The notes under the pieces were generated by a model, which did not search any database, was not told where the DNA came from, and saw nothing but the letters and a program-made list of their open reading frames with translations. A stretch of 64,000 bases of DNA, taken from Polyangiaceae bacterium. Its GTDB lineage: Bacteria > Myxococcota_A > Polyangia > Polyangiales > Polyangiaceae. Location: contig JABFXY010000028.1 in NCBI GenBank assembly GCA_013361525.1, positions 1 to 64,000 on the forward strand, written 5' to 3'. Position numbers and translations under genes: made by a program. This document shows, piece after piece, positions 41,662-51,087 of this stretch (position 1 is the first letter of the stretch; each line of letters opens with the position of its first letter).

Positions 41662-43446
41662 TCACGCCTTCTTGCCGACCGGCGTGCCTTTGAGACCGCC
41701 GGCCGTGGTCCACCCGCCCTCCGGCCCTCGTGAGAGGAACGCGAGGTTGAGCTTTCCTTTGCCGATCGGGATGCTGAGGCCCTCGGCCCATTTCGCGGGG
41801 GCCGGAAGCGGCAGCGTCTTGTGGCCCTTCGCCGTCTCGAGACCGGAGGCGTCGGTGCTGAAACAGGCAATGCCCTCCGACGAGAGGGTCGTCACGACCT
41901 GGCTCGGGATGAGCGGCGCGATGACGACGCGAACGCCGTCGCGACCGAGCGGGCTGTCACCCACGCGGCGCACGTCGTCGAGCGTCGAGAGGATGAGTGC
42001 CCAGCCGTCGCCCGAGGGCTTCGTGTTGGGGACGATCGGCGTCTCCAAAATTTCGAACGTCGTCGCGTCGCGGAACGGCTCGCGCGGGGAGGGAAGAGCC
42101 GGCTTCTTCGCCGACTGCGTCTCGGTTCCCTTCTTGTCGCGCAGAACGAGGACGTCGTCGGTCGGAAGCGCGCGCGGGACAGTCACGCGAACGGGGCGCT
42201 TGAAGCTGCGCGGATCCCCGACGACACCGGTCGCGACTGCGTAGGCGAGCGTCTCGGCCGAGGCGACAACGAAGCGTGGCGAGCCCGCGGTGCGCGGCTC
42301 CGGATCCGACGTGCGGATCGAGAGCGAGCCCTTCGGAGGCGGGTACACCTCCGACGAGATGACGCGGGCATCGGGCTCGATGACACGTGCGCCGGTCGCG
42401 ACGAGATCCACGAGGGCGCCCGACTGTGCGAGCACCTCGAGCACCTGGCGCGACGGCGGCGACACCAGCAGATCGAGCCGCGACGGAACGCGCTTCGACT
42501 TGAGGAGCATCGCGGCGGCGAGCATGTCTCGCAGCGTCGTTCCGCTATCGCCGCCGAGGACGACCTGCGACACCGGCTTGCCCGCGAGATCGCGTACCGG
42601 GCGGACGGTCCCGTCCTCATCCATGAGGAGCGGATCGACCGCCGACAGATCGATGCTGACGACCTCTTCGCACGGGGCGCCGGGGTCGGGGACGATCGCG
42701 CGGTGTGCCTTGCTGCGACGCTGATCGCGGAGGAACACCTCCGTCTTTTCGTCGCTGACGAAGATGGCCGCCGCGGCGCCGACCTGCGGGGCGATCCCGG
42801 CGAGGACGCTGCGCTCCGGGACGGAGAGCAGGCGCGCGCTCGGGCCCGCGAACTCGAGGACGACGGGAGCGTGATGCTCCTCTTCGATGCGCTTGACGCG
42901 CTCGTCGAGGCCGCGCCGCATGAGCTCGAGCGCGACGTCGCGAGCGCAGACGAACGGCCGCGGCCGGCCGGAGAGGTGAATCTGGACGCTGCGCGGCGGG
43001 CGTAGCCACACGGTACCGGTCGCCAGCGCCTGGCCGAGCATCGCCGGAGACACGACGAGCGCGAGCATCCCGACACCGCCGACCGTCGCGAGGCGCGGAT
43101 CGTCGGTCAGCGCCAGGCGCGCGGGTGCGGCGAACCGCTCGAGGTGCACCGGCCCGGGGAAGCCGATGCCCGGTCGCGCGATCTGTACACTGTACGCGGG
43201 AAGCTCGGGCGGGGTGCTGCCGGCGCCGCGCTCTTCCGTTTGCGCGAGCGACGACGCGTCGGTGACGCAGGTGCCGTCGTAGGCGACCGCGACTTCGACC
43301 GGCGTCTTCTTCATCCCGAGCGCGAGCGCTTCGGCCAAGGCGCGCGCAGGAGCGCGCGAGAGGATGACCTGGTCGACCTTGACCTGAACGACCTCGCCTC
43401 GAAGCTGCGGATCCGGTGCTCGCCCCGCGAGGATTTTCTGAGGCAT
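41662..43446 (-). CDS. Aconitase-fold protein lacking Fe-S ligands
   Basis: 594 residues from ATG 43446 (MPQKILAGRAPDPQ). It follows the aconitase/3-isopropylmalate dehydratase large-subunit fold: QALATGTVWLRPPRSVQIHLSG corresponds to the usual lATqTlw-kkPktm segment; LLSVPERSVLAGIAPQVGA to the SmegRMTvCNMaIEaGA block; and SQVVLGGDSGTTLRDM to the vFIGSCTNgRieDL block. In the last two blocks the cluster-binding cysteines are replaced (Ala and Asp/Ser), and the DSHT motif reads TDDPRLAT. Without a 4Fe-4S cluster it should not be a hydratase; a binding or regulatory role is likely. The C-terminal swivel-like domain (GVRVVIAPLIPSQVVTTL) is fused as in aconitases. Confidence 0.8.
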   Translation of the reverse strand: MPQKILAGRAPDPQLRGEVVQVKVDQVILSRAPARALAEALALGMKKTPVEVAVAYDGTCVTDASSLAQTEERGAGSTPPELPAYSVQIARPGIGFPGPVHLERFAAPARLALTDDPRLATVGGVGMLALVVSPAMLGQALATGTVWLRPPRSVQIHLSGRPRPFVCARDVALELMRRGLDERVKRIEEEHHAPVVLEFAGPSARLLSVPERSVLAGIAPQVGAAAAIFVSDEKTEVFLRDQRRSKAHRAIVPDPGAPCEEVVSIDLSAVDPLLMDEDGTVRPVRDLAGKPVSQVVLGGDSGTTLRDMLAAAMLLKSKRVPSRLDLLVSPPSRQVLEVLAQSGALVDLVATGARVIEPDARVISSEVYPPPKGSLSIRTSDPEPRTAGSPRFVVASAETLAYAVATGVVGDPRSFKRPVRVTVPRALPTDDVLVLRDKKGTETQSAKKPALPSPREPFRDATTFEILETPIVPNTKPSGDGWALILSTLDDVRRVGDSPLGRDGVRVVIAPLIPSQVVTTLSSEGIACFSTDASGLETAKGHKTLPLPAPAKWAEGLSIPIGKGKLNLAFLSRGPEGGWTTAGGLKGTPVGKKA

Positions 43447-43871
43447 CGTGCGGGGAGGATCCCCAGCTCGTGCGCGCATGTGCCGTCGTTTCCTTCTTCG
43501 GCGTGGGTCGAACCCACGCGCCAGCCCAACAGCGTTCTGCGTGGGAGGCCCACGCCTCGGCGCCGTTCGCGCAATCCCTTGCGCGAAACGAGAGCAGGTT
43601 CCGCGATGGGAAGACCCCCCGCGCCACCAGCACCGCACGGGAACTCCCCATGCGCTGGAAACAGCACAACGCCGAGCGGTCACGCACGTTAGCCGCTCGA
43701 TTGCTGGGGGGTCAAGGCGGCAAGTTGAGGGGCGCCTGGACCGGGGCATCCACCGATTTTTTCCGGGACGCAAGATGTAAAGCCCGACAGCTTACTTTAC
43801 GTGTGGGTGTCCCGGCCGGTAGAGTCTGGGCTCGGTCGGAAGCTTCGTTTTCTGCGCGTTACCGGAGGGTC
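43447..43871. other. Divergent intergenic region with hairpin cluster
   Basis: No gene is supported in 425 bp. Three consecutive perfect hairpins lie at 43501-43519 (GCGTGGGT/ACCCACGC), 43539-43555 (GCGTGGG/CCCACGC) and 43566-43587 (TTCGCGCAA/TTGCGCGAA), in the leader of the aconitase-fold gene. Nearer the roadblock gene, GTAAAG (43777-43782) and CTTTAC (43795-43800) form an inverted repeat in an AT-richer stretch, a possible operator. Confidence 0.5.
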
Positions 43872-44237
43872 ATGTTCCAGTCCCTGCTCAAGGAAGTCGT
43901 CGATGGCGTCGAGGGCGGTCTCGCAACGTTGGTGATGGACTTCGAGGGGATCGCGGTCGACAGCTACGCGAAGCCCGACCCGCCCGTCGAGTTCGACATC
44001 CAGACGATCGGCGCGGAGTTCAGCGTCGTCTTGAAGTCGATCCAGCGTGCATCCCAGATGCTGGAGGCTGGCGAGCCGGCCGAGGTCACGATCCAAGCCG
44101 AGAAGGTGACGACCGTGATTCGCGTCGTGTCGGACACGTACTTCGTCGCCCTGACGATGACGCCCGACGGCAACATCGGAAAGGGCCGCTACCTGCTTCG
44201 CACGCGCGTCCCGACGTTGCTCAAAGAGCTGTCCTGA
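43872..44237 (+). CDS. Roadblock/LC7 domain protein
   Basis: 121 residues from ATG 43872. The single domain begins LLKEVVDGVEGGLATLVMDFEGIAV, the usual MglB/roadblock N-terminal helix and strand, and ends with NIGKGRYLLRTRVPTLLKELS. Such proteins form dimers and often act with small GTPases of the MglA type in myxobacterial polarity and motility. No GTPase is adjacent, so the partner is unknown. It leads a same-direction group with aroQ 34 bp downstream. Confidence 0.82.
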   Translation: MFQSLLKEVVDGVEGGLATLVMDFEGIAVDSYAKPDPPVEFDIQTIGAEFSVVLKSIQRASQMLEAGEPAEVTIQAEKVTTVIRVVSDTYFVALTMTPDGNIGKGRYLLRTRVPTLLKELS

Positions 44238-44271
44238 GGCAGCGGCATCGGCGATCGCATCGGGTCCGCGC

Positions 44272-44733
44272 GTGAAGATCCTCGTGCTGTCCGGCCCCAA
44301 CCTCGATCGGTTGGGGACGCGCGAGCCGGCGATCTACGGCGGCGTGACGCTCTCCGCGATCCACGCGCGGCTCGAAGAGGTCGCGCGTGCGCACGGCGCG
44401 ACGATCGACGCCAGGCAGACACCTCACGAAGGCGACCTCGTCGCGTGGATCGGGGCGGCCCGCGACGACGGATTCGCAGGCATCCTCATCAACCCCGGCG
44501 CATACACCCACACGTCGATCGCGATCCTCGACGCGCTGCGCGGCGCGGACCTTCCCGCGGTCGAGGTGCATCTGTCGAACCCCGAGGCGCGTGAGGCATT
44601 TCGCAGACGGTCGTTCACCGCGCGCGCGTGCGTCGGAAAGGTGAGCGGCTTCGGTGCGCGGTCGTACGAGCTCGGCCTCGAGGGCCTGGTCGGCGTCATC
44701 ACATCACGCGGCGCGTCGGCGCGAGGTGATTGA
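44272..44733 (+). CDS. aroQ: Type II 3-dehydroquinate dehydratase
   Basis: 153 residues, GTG start. It catalyses the third step of the shikimate pathway. Signature residues are visible: VLSGPNLDRLGTREPAIYG at the N-terminus with the lid Arg and the catalytic Tyr in IYGG, GILINPGAYTHTSIAILDAL with Asn and Ala-Tyr-Thr, and VEVHLSNPEAREAFRRRSF with His and Arg for substrate binding. The usual dodecameric type II length. In many bacteria aroQ lies directly upstream of accB, as here. Confidence 0.95.
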   Translation: MKILVLSGPNLDRLGTREPAIYGGVTLSAIHARLEEVARAHGATIDARQTPHEGDLVAWIGAARDDGFAGILINPGAYTHTSIAILDALRGADLPAVEVHLSNPEAREAFRRRSFTARACVGKVSGFGARSYELGLEGLVGVITSRGASARGD

Positions 44734-44822
44734 GGTGACGGTCGCGATTTGGTAGTGCACCGGGCGAGTTCGTTTCCGCGCAGCACACCGCGCGAACCTC
44801 GCGCACGAGGAAGCAGGGAGCC

Positions 44823-45335
44823 TTGGTGGACATCGATATTCCGCAGCTGAAAGCACTGCTTTCGGCATTGGTCGACGGCGGCGTCACCGAGTTCGAGTTC
44901 GAGGACGAAGCCGTGCGGCTTCGCATCAACCGCGGCCCGTCGAAGGAGGTCGTGGTATCGGCTGCGCCCCAGTTCGTCGGGTCGCTCATGCCCCAGGCTG
45001 CCGCGAGCTACTCGGTGGATGCGGGCCCCGCGAGCGTCCCACCGATGAGCGTTCCCGCCGCGTCGGTCGCTGCGCCCGTCGCCGACGACGCGAACGTCTT
45101 CTTCGTCACGTCGCCCTTCGTCGGAACCTTCTACCGGCAGCCTTCGCCGGACGCGCCGCCCTTCGTCGATGTCGGCACCAAGGTTCGCGAGGGTCAGACC
45201 CTGTGCATCGTCGAAGCGATGAAGCTGATGAACGAGCTCGAGGCCGACGCCGCGGGCGTCATCGTCGACTGCCTCGTCGAGAACGGCAAGCCCGTCGAGT
45301 TCGGCCAGAAGCTCTTCAAGCTCAAGCCCGCCTGA
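44823..45335 (+). CDS. accB: Biotin carboxyl carrier protein of acetyl-CoA carboxylase
   Basis: 170 residues; TTG 44823 has an AGGGAG motif 5 nt upstream, and GTG 44826 is an alternative. An N-terminal helical segment ([23 protein letters not shown]) is followed by an Ala/Pro/Val-rich mobile linker and the biotinyl domain with [12 protein letters not shown], whose Lys carries biotin, plus the preceding [10 protein letters not shown] thumb strand. It carries carboxyl groups between AccC and the transferase. The next gene starts 10 bp later. Confidence 0.95.
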   Translation: MVDIDIPQLKALLSALVDGGVTEFEFEDEAVRLRINRGPSKEVVVSAAPQFVGSLMPQAAASYSVDAGPASVPPMSVPAASVAAPVADDANVFFVTSPFVGTFYRQPSPDAPPFVDVGTKVREGQTLCIVEAMKLMNELEADAAGVIVDCLVENGKPVEFGQKLFKLKPA

Positions 45336-45345
45336 GCCGTATCCG

Positions 45346-46692
45346 ATGTTCAAGAAAGTCCTGATCGCCAACCGCGGCGAGATCGCGATGCGCATCCTGC
45401 GCGCGTGCCGGTTGCTCGGCATCCGCACCGTCGCCATCCACTCGACCGCAGACGCAGACGCCCTCCACGTGCGCTTCGCCGACGAGGCCGTGTGCGTCGG
45501 CCCGCCCGAGCCGGGAAAGAGCTACCTCAACATCCCGTCGATCATCGCGGTCGCCGAGGTGACGAACGCCGACGCGATCCACCCCGGGTACGGCTTCTTG
45601 AGCGAGAACGCGAAGTTCGCGGAGCTCTGCAAGAAGTGCCGCCTCACGTGGATCGGGCCGTCTCCCGACGCGATGATGAAGTGGGGTGACAAGGTCACCT
45701 CGCGCGAAAACGCGACGCGCTTCGGCCTTCCGCTGCTGCCGGGCACGGGTGTCCTCAAGGACGCGGAGGACGCCGAGGCGCGGGCACAGGAGATCGGCTT
45801 CCCCGTCATTCTCAAGGCCTCCGGTGGCGGCGGCGGGCGCGGAATGCGCATCGTTCGTAACGTCGGTGAGGTGCGCCGCGCCTTCGAGACCGCCCGCCAC
45901 GAGGCCGAGATCGGCTTCAAGAATCCGGACGTCTACCTCGAGCGCTTCATCGAAGAGCCGCGCCACATCGAGTTCCAGATCCTGGCCGATCACCACGGCG
46001 GCGTTTGGACGCTCGGCGAGCGCGAGTGCTCGCTCCAGCGCCGCCACCAGAAGGTGATCGAAGAGGCGCCGAGCCCCGTCATGACGGAAGAGCTGCGCAC
46101 GGAAATCGGCGAGAAGATCCGGAACGCGATCGGCTCGACCGGCTACACGTCGCTCGGGACGCTCGAGTTCCTGATGGACGAGAAGAAGAACCTCTACTTC
46201 ATGGAGATGAACACGAGGGTCCAGGTCGAGCATCCCGTCACCGAGATGACGACCGGCGTCGACCTCGTCGAGCTGCAGATCCGCGCTGCCGCGGGGGAGA
46301 AGCTCAGCGTCCCCGACACGCGCCCGTGGAGCTTCCGCGGCCACGCGATCGAGTGCCGCATCAATGCCGAAGATCCGAAGTCGTTCGCGCCGTGGCCCGG
46401 CCTCATCTCCGGCTACCACCCGCCCGGGGGCGGTGGTGTTCGCGTCGACTCCGGCGTGTACGGCGGCTTCCGCGTCCCGCCCAACTACGACGCCCTCCTC
46501 GCGAAGGTCATCACCCACGCGCCGACGCGCGCCGAAGCGATCGCAAAAATGCGCGTCGCCCTCGACGAATTCATCATCGAAGGCATCCGCACCAACATCC
46601 CGCTCCACCAAGCGCTGCTCCGCGAGCCCGCCGTCCTCGACGGCAACATGAGCACGCGAACCATCGAGCGCGTCGTGGCGCGCGGCTTCTAG
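45346..46692 (+). CDS. accC: Biotin carboxylase of acetyl-CoA carboxylase
   Basis: 448 residues, full length. [20 protein letters not shown] opens the preATP-grasp domain; the ATP-grasp loop is [11 protein letters not shown]; catalytic blocks [33 protein letters not shown] and [17 protein letters not shown] carry the metal- and bicarbonate-binding residues. ATP-dependent carboxylation of AccB-biotin starts fatty acid synthesis. Forms an operon with accB; accA and accD are not in this window. A long hairpin repeat follows its stop. Confidence 0.97.
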   Translation: MFKKVLIANRGEIAMRILRACRLLGIRTVAIHSTADADALHVRFADEAVCVGPPEPGKSYLNIPSIIAVAEVTNADAIHPGYGFLSENAKFAELCKKCRLTWIGPSPDAMMKWGDKVTSRENATRFGLPLLPGTGVLKDAEDAEARAQEIGFPVILKASGGGGGRGMRIVRNVGEVRRAFETARHEAEIGFKNPDVYLERFIEEPRHIEFQILADHHGGVWTLGERECSLQRRHQKVIEEAPSPVMTEELRTEIGEKIRNAIGSTGYTSLGTLEFLMDEKKNLYFMEMNTRVQVEHPVTEMTTGVDLVELQIRAAAGEKLSVPDTRPWSFRGHAIECRINAEDPKSFAPWPGLISGYHPPGGGGVRVDSGVYGGFRVPPNYDALLAKVITHAPTRAEAIAKMRVALDEFIIEGIRTNIPLHQALLREPAVLDGNMSTRTIERVVARGF

Positions 46693-46722
46693 CGCGGAGG
46701 CGATCCGAGGGGGCCCAGAGGA

Positions 46723-46834
46723 GAGGGGTCGCCAAGGGCGCCAAGAGAAGAAAGAGGAGGGAGAAGAGGGATTTTTTGGAGTTCCTACGAACCTCCTCTT
46801 TCTCTTTCTGCCCCTTGGCGCTCTTGGCGACCCC
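46723..46834. repeat. Long hairpin of GCCAAG-type units, family 2
   Basis: Left arm 46723-46760 (GGGGTCGCCAAGGGCGCCAA then AGAAGAAAGAGGAGG) and right arm 46792-46834 (CCTCCTCTTTCTCTTT then GCCCCTTGGCGC and TCTTGGCGACCCC) pair over about 36 bp with few mismatches around a loop of about 30 nt. It lies between accC and the flavoprotein gene, 30 bp after the accC stop. A second copy is at 53.0 kb and a diverged one at 22.9 kb. Confidence 0.85.
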
Positions 46835-46964
46835 GCTTCTTCCGGCTTCTCTCAGTGCGCGCCGGCTCTCGAACGTGCGAGCGCTCAACGCGGCCCGCTC
46901 CGTGTGGTACACCGCGCGCGCGTAGCTCCGCTTGGTCGGGGCTCTTTGCGAGGTTACCAAACCC

Positions 46965-49900
46965 ATGACCGTATCCATGCCGAACGGGCAGAAGCTGCCG
47001 CGGGCGACCGCGACGAACGGCGCGCCCCACCTTCAACGCGATTTCAGCCGCTGGATCGACGCCACGCGGGATCCGTCCGAGCTTCGCCTCGGCTTCGAAG
47101 GTTTCCGTTACGAAGACCTGTTCGCGCCCGAAAAGCTCGCGGAGCTGTCGAAGATTTTCGAGCGCGAGCTCGAGACGACCGACCTCGCGGCGTTCACGGC
47201 CCTCGTGGAGCTGCGCACCAAAGCGGCGGACGCCAAGGGGCCGCAGGCCGTCAGCGACGCGCTGCTCGCGGTTGCTCCGCACGTGTCCTCGTTCGTGGCG
47301 AAGTTGTTCCGCGTCGAGGAAGAGACGCGGTCGATCCGTGAAGAGGTCGAGGGGCGGCGCCTGCTCTGGGACTTCAAACGCGAGTTCGTGAAGAAGCGCA
47401 TCTTCAAGCCGAACGCGTCGCGCGCGTTCCTCGGTCGCGCGAATTCCAGCACCGATCCGGCGAAGCTCGCGGCGTCGGTTGCGATGCGCGCGCTCGCTGC
47501 GATGGGTGCGCCGGAGAGCCTGCTCGGCACCGGCTCGGCGGAAGAAGAGACGGCCGTCGCCGCGGCGACACTTCGCATCCACGAAGTCGACGACACCGGC
47601 CGCAAAGCCGCGAAAGCCGGCGGCGCGCATTGGACCGACGACCTTCACGCGCGTGCTGCAGCGATGCGCTCCGCGCTGAAGGCCGCATCGCTCGGCCCCG
47701 ACGTCGACAAGGTCGTCGCGGTTGCCGGGGCGCAGCCGACCGACGCGGAAGACGTCGAGGTTTCCGGCTTTGCAATGGATGCGGTCGAGGCCTGGCTCGC
47801 GGCTCGCCGCCAAGAGCACACCGATCCCGCGCACAAGTGGCCGACGCTGAAGGCGCCGCACAACATCGACGCCATGCAGCTGGTGAAGCTGCGTCGCCCC
47901 GACGAGAAGCTCCCGGAGCTCTTCGTCGGCCCCGAAGGCGAGAGCCGCGCGCGTGACGGCTTCGCGCTCACCGATCGACGCATGGGGCCGCGCGGCATCG
48001 AGCAAGAGGTCGACTACTGCCTCCTCTGCCACGACCGCGACAAGGACTCGTGCTCGAAGGGCTTGCGCGAGCCGAAGTCGACCGCGATCAAGAAGAACCC
48101 GCTCGGTGTCTCGCTCGCAGGCTGCCCGCTCGAGGAGAAGATCTCCGAGATGCACACGATGCGCGCGAAGGGCGACGTCATCGCGTCGCTCGCGCTCGTC
48201 TGCATCGACAACCCGATGCTCCCGGGCACGGGTCACCGCATCTGCAACGACTGCATGAAGGCCTGCGTCTTCCAGAAGCAGGAGCCGGTGAACATCCCCG
48301 AGGTCGAGACGTCGGTCCTCTCCGACGTTTTGAACCTGCCGTGGGGCTTCGAGATCTACGGCTTCCTCACCCGATGGAATCCGCTCAACATCGCGCGGCC
48401 GCACGCGCGCCCCTACAACGGCAAGAACGTCCTCGTCGTCGGCCTCGGCCCGGCGGGCTACACGCTCTCGCACCACCTCACGCAGGAGGGCTTCGCGGTC
48501 GCGGCCGCCGACGGCCTCAAGATCGAGCCGCTCCCGGTCGAGCTCACGGGTGATGCGACGCGCTCACCGCGCCCGATCAAGGACTACAAGATGCTCTACG
48601 AAGAGCTCGACGAGCGTGTGCTCCTCGGGTTCGGCGGCGTCTCCGAGTACGGCATCACGGTTCGCTGGGACAAGAACTTCCTCAGCGTCCTCTACATCAC
48701 GCTCGCACGGCAGAAGCTCTTGCGCATCTTCGGCGGCGTGCGCTTCGGCGGCTCGATCACGCTGGAAGATGCGTGGAGCTACGGCTTCGACCACGTCGCG
48801 ATCGCGGCGGGCGCGGGCCGGCCGACGCTCATCAAGCTGAAGAACAACCTCGCGCGCGGCATCCGCAAGGCGTCCGACTTCCTGATGGCGCTGCAGCTGA
48901 CCGGTGCCTACAAGCGCTCGGCGCTGGCGAACCTTCAGGTGCGTTTGCCCGCGGTCGTGATCGGCGGCGGTCTGACGGCGATCGACACGGCCACCGAGCT
49001 CATCGCCTACTACCCGATCCAAGCCGAGAAGACGGCCGAACGCATCGAAACGCTCATTCGCGAGCGAGGTGAAAAGGCGATCGTCGAGATGTTCGACGCG
49101 GAGGAGCGATCCTTCATCGCCGAGCAGCTCGGCCACGCCGCGCAAATTCGCGAAGAGCGCGCCAAGGCGAAGGCCGAGGGACGCACGCCGAACTTCCAGC
49201 CGCTCATCGACACCTGGGGCGGTGTTTCGATCGTCTACCGAAAGCGCGTGCTCGACTCGCCGGCCTACCGCCTCAACCACGAAGAGGTCGCGAAGAGCCT
49301 CGAGGAAGGTGTCCGCTACATCGAGAACCTCTCGCCGATCGAGGCGGTCCTCGACGAGGAGAGCGCGGTCAAATCGATGAAGTTCACGCGCCAGGTGCTC
49401 GGCGACGACGGCAAGTGGGTGGAGAGCGCCGAGGTCGTCGAGCTCCCCGCGCGCACCGTCTGCGTCGCCGCCGGCACGCAGCCGAACGTCACCTACGAAC
49501 GCGAGTACCCGCACTCGTTCAAGTTCGACAAGTGGAACCAGTACTTCCAGCCGCACAAGGCCTACGTCGACGACGCCGGCAAGCTCCACGTGGAGCAGGT
49601 CGACGACGCGAGGGAGGGGTTCTTCACGAGTTACGACGATGGTCGTCACACGGTCAGCTTCTACGGCGACAACCACCCGCACTACGCGGGCAGCGTCGTC
49701 AAGGCGATGGCGAGCGCGAAGGACGCGTACCCCTCGGTGCGCGAGCTCTTCCGCCTCGATCTCGCGCGCCTCGACGAGACGCCGCAGGCTTCGCGTGACG
49801 CGCAGCTGGCAGCGTTCTTCACGAAGATCGACGACGATATGACGGCGACCGTCCATGCGGTGAACCGCCTCACGCCGACGATCATCGAGGTCGTGGTTCG

Positions 49901-50852
49901 AGCGCCCGCCGCCGCGCGGAAGTTCCACCCGGGCCAGTTCTATCGGCTGCAGAACTTCGAGGCCTTCTCCCCGCTCGTCGAGGACACCGCGCGCGAGGTC
50001 TTCGGTGCCGACGCGACGACGACGCGCCTCGCGATGGAAGGCATCGCGCTCACGGGTGCGTGGGTCGACAAGGAGAAGGGCCTTTTGTCGCTCATCGCGC
50101 TCGAAATGGGCACCTCGACGCGCCTGCTTTCGACCCTCACGGTCGGCGAGCGAGTCATCGTCATGGGTCCGACGGGCACGCCGACGGAGATCCCGGAGCG
50201 CGAGACGGTGCTGCTCGCCGGCGGTGGGCTCGGCAACGCGGTGCTCTTCTCGATCGCCAAGGCGCTGAAGAGCCGCGGCGCCCGCGTCGTGTACTTCGCC
50301 GGCTACCGCAAAGGCGAAGACCTCTTCAAGCAGGACGACATCGAGGTCGCGACCGATCAGGTCGTGTGGTGCACCGACTCGGGCAACGAGATCGGGCCGC
50401 GCCGCGACCAAGATCGGCACTTCCGGGGCAACATCGTGCAAGCGATGACGGCCTACGCGAAGGGCCAGCTCGGCGGCGAGGTCGCGAAGCTCTCCGAGGT
50501 GTCACGCATCATCGCGATCGGCTCGGACCGCATGATGAAGGCCGTTCGCGAGGCGCGTCACGGTGTGCTCCAGGCGTACTTGAACCCGCGGCACGTCGGG
50601 CTCGGCAGCATCAACTCGCCGATGCAATGCATGATGAAGGAGGTCTGCGCGCAGTGCCTCCAGCGTCACGTCGATCCCGAGACCGGCAAGGAGACCTTCG
50701 TCTTCACTTGCTACAACCAGGATCAAGAGCTCGACCGCGTCGACTTCGACAACCTCAACGCGCGCCTCAAGCAGTCCAGCGTGCAGGAGAAGGTGTCGAA
50801 CGGGTACCTGGACTACCTGTTCGGTCTGGCTCCCGATCTTCGCAAAGTCTGA
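46965..50852 (+). CDS. Multidomain FAD/Fe-S pyridine-nucleotide oxidoreductase
   Basis: 1295 residues from ATG 46965 (GAGGT upstream; TTG 46932 possible). Residues 1-380 are helical with no recognised domain. A Cys-rich segment follows (DYCLLCHDRDKDSCSKG, AGCPLEEK, CNDCMKACVF), consistent with one or two 4Fe-4S clusters as in GltD/NfnB-type proteins. The first dinucleotide fold is NVLVVGLGPAGYTLSHHL, with the second at LPAVVIGGGLTAIDTATE. The C-terminal 330 residues resemble a ferredoxin-NADP reductase/PyrK module: FHPGQFYRLQNF for flavin, LLAGGGLGNAVLFSIAKAL for nucleotide, and a final Cys set (MQCMMKEVCAQC, then FTCYN) for a 2Fe-2S cluster. This looks like an electron-bifurcating or transhydrogenase-like enzyme; substrates unknown. 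Confidence 0.78.
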   Translation: MTVSMPNGQKLPRATATNGAPHLQRDFSRWIDATRDPSELRLGFEGFRYEDLFAPEKLAELSKIFERELETTDLAAFTALVELRTKAADAKGPQAVSDALLAVAPHVSSFVAKLFRVEEETRSIREEVEGRRLLWDFKREFVKKRIFKPNASRAFLGRANSSTDPAKLAASVAMRALAAMGAPESLLGTGSAEEETAVAAATLRIHEVDDTGRKAAKAGGAHWTDDLHARAAAMRSALKAASLGPDVDKVVAVAGAQPTDAEDVEVSGFAMDAVEAWLAARRQEHTDPAHKWPTLKAPHNIDAMQLVKLRRPDEKLPELFVGPEGESRARDGFALTDRRMGPRGIEQEVDYCLLCHDRDKDSCSKGLREPKSTAIKKNPLGVSLAGCPLEEKISEMHTMRAKGDVIASLALVCIDNPMLPGTGHRICNDCMKACVFQKQEPVNIPEVETSVLSDVLNLPWGFEIYGFLTRWNPLNIARPHARPYNGKNVLVVGLGPAGYTLSHHLTQEGFAVAAADGLKIEPLPVELTGDATRSPRPIKDYKMLYEELDERVLLGFGGVSEYGITVRWDKNFLSVLYITLARQKLLRIFGGVRFGGSITLEDAWSYGFDHVAIAAGAGRPTLIKLKNNLARGIRKASDFLMALQLTGAYKRSALANLQVRLPAVVIGGGLTAIDTATELIAYYPIQAEKTAERIETLIRERGEKAIVEMFDAEERSFIAEQLGHAAQIREERAKAKAEGRTPNFQPLIDTWGGVSIVYRKRVLDSPAYRLNHEEVAKSLEEGVRYIENLSPIEAVLDEESAVKSMKFTRQVLGDDGKWVESAEVVELPARTVCVAAGTQPNVTYEREYPHSFKFDKWNQYFQPHKAYVDDAGKLHVEQVDDAREGFFTSYDDGRHTVSFYGDNHPHYAGSVVKAMASAKDAYPSVRELFRLDLARLDETPQASRDAQLAAFFTKIDDDMTATVHAVNRLTPTIIEVVVRAPAAARKFHPGQFYRLQNFEAFSPLVEDTAREVFGADATTTRLAMEGIALTGAWVDKEKGLLSLIALEMGTSTRLLSTLTVGERVIVMGPTGTPTEIPERETVLLAGGGLGNAVLFSIAKALKSRGARVVYFAGYRKGEDLFKQDDIEVATDQVVWCTDSGNEIGPRRDQDRHFRGNIVQAMTAYAKGQLGGEVAKLSEVSRIIAIGSDRMMKAVREARHGVLQAYLNPRHVGLGSINSPMQCMMKEVCAQCLQRHVDPETGKETFVFTCYNQDQELDRVDFDNLNARLKQSSVQEKVSNGYLDYLFGLAPDLRKV

Positions 50853-50878
50853 GGGCGCTGGTCGTTCGACCGCTCCTC

Positions 50879-50908
50879 CGAATGGGCCGCCTCCTCGCGG
50901 CCCATTCG
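50879..50908 (+). terminator. 12-bp hairpin terminator
   Basis: CGAATGGGCCGC (50879-50890) and GCGGCCCATTCG (50897-50908) pair perfectly with a 6-nt loop, 26 bp after the stop of the flavoprotein gene. A weak ATTT follows. Probable transcription end. Confidence 0.75.
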
Positions 50909-51087
50909 CGATTTCCGGGGTTCGACGGGCCGAATCGTCGCCGATTCGTTTCCCTTTCAGATCGTTTCAGACGCCGATCTGCAGCTTGTTGGCATCGTTT
51001 CGGTGCCGCTGTGGCGTTCCCCGCCCGAGCGGGCAATCTCCCTTACGAACTGCTCGGCCTGCCCGAGCGATAGCTGCGAGGTTCTTC

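Noticed and set aside
43501..43587. tRNA-like GGGTTCGACCC word on the minus strand
   Set aside because: The T-loop would be two bases short and no acceptor stem or anticodon arm can be drawn; the hairpins are simple inverted repeats.
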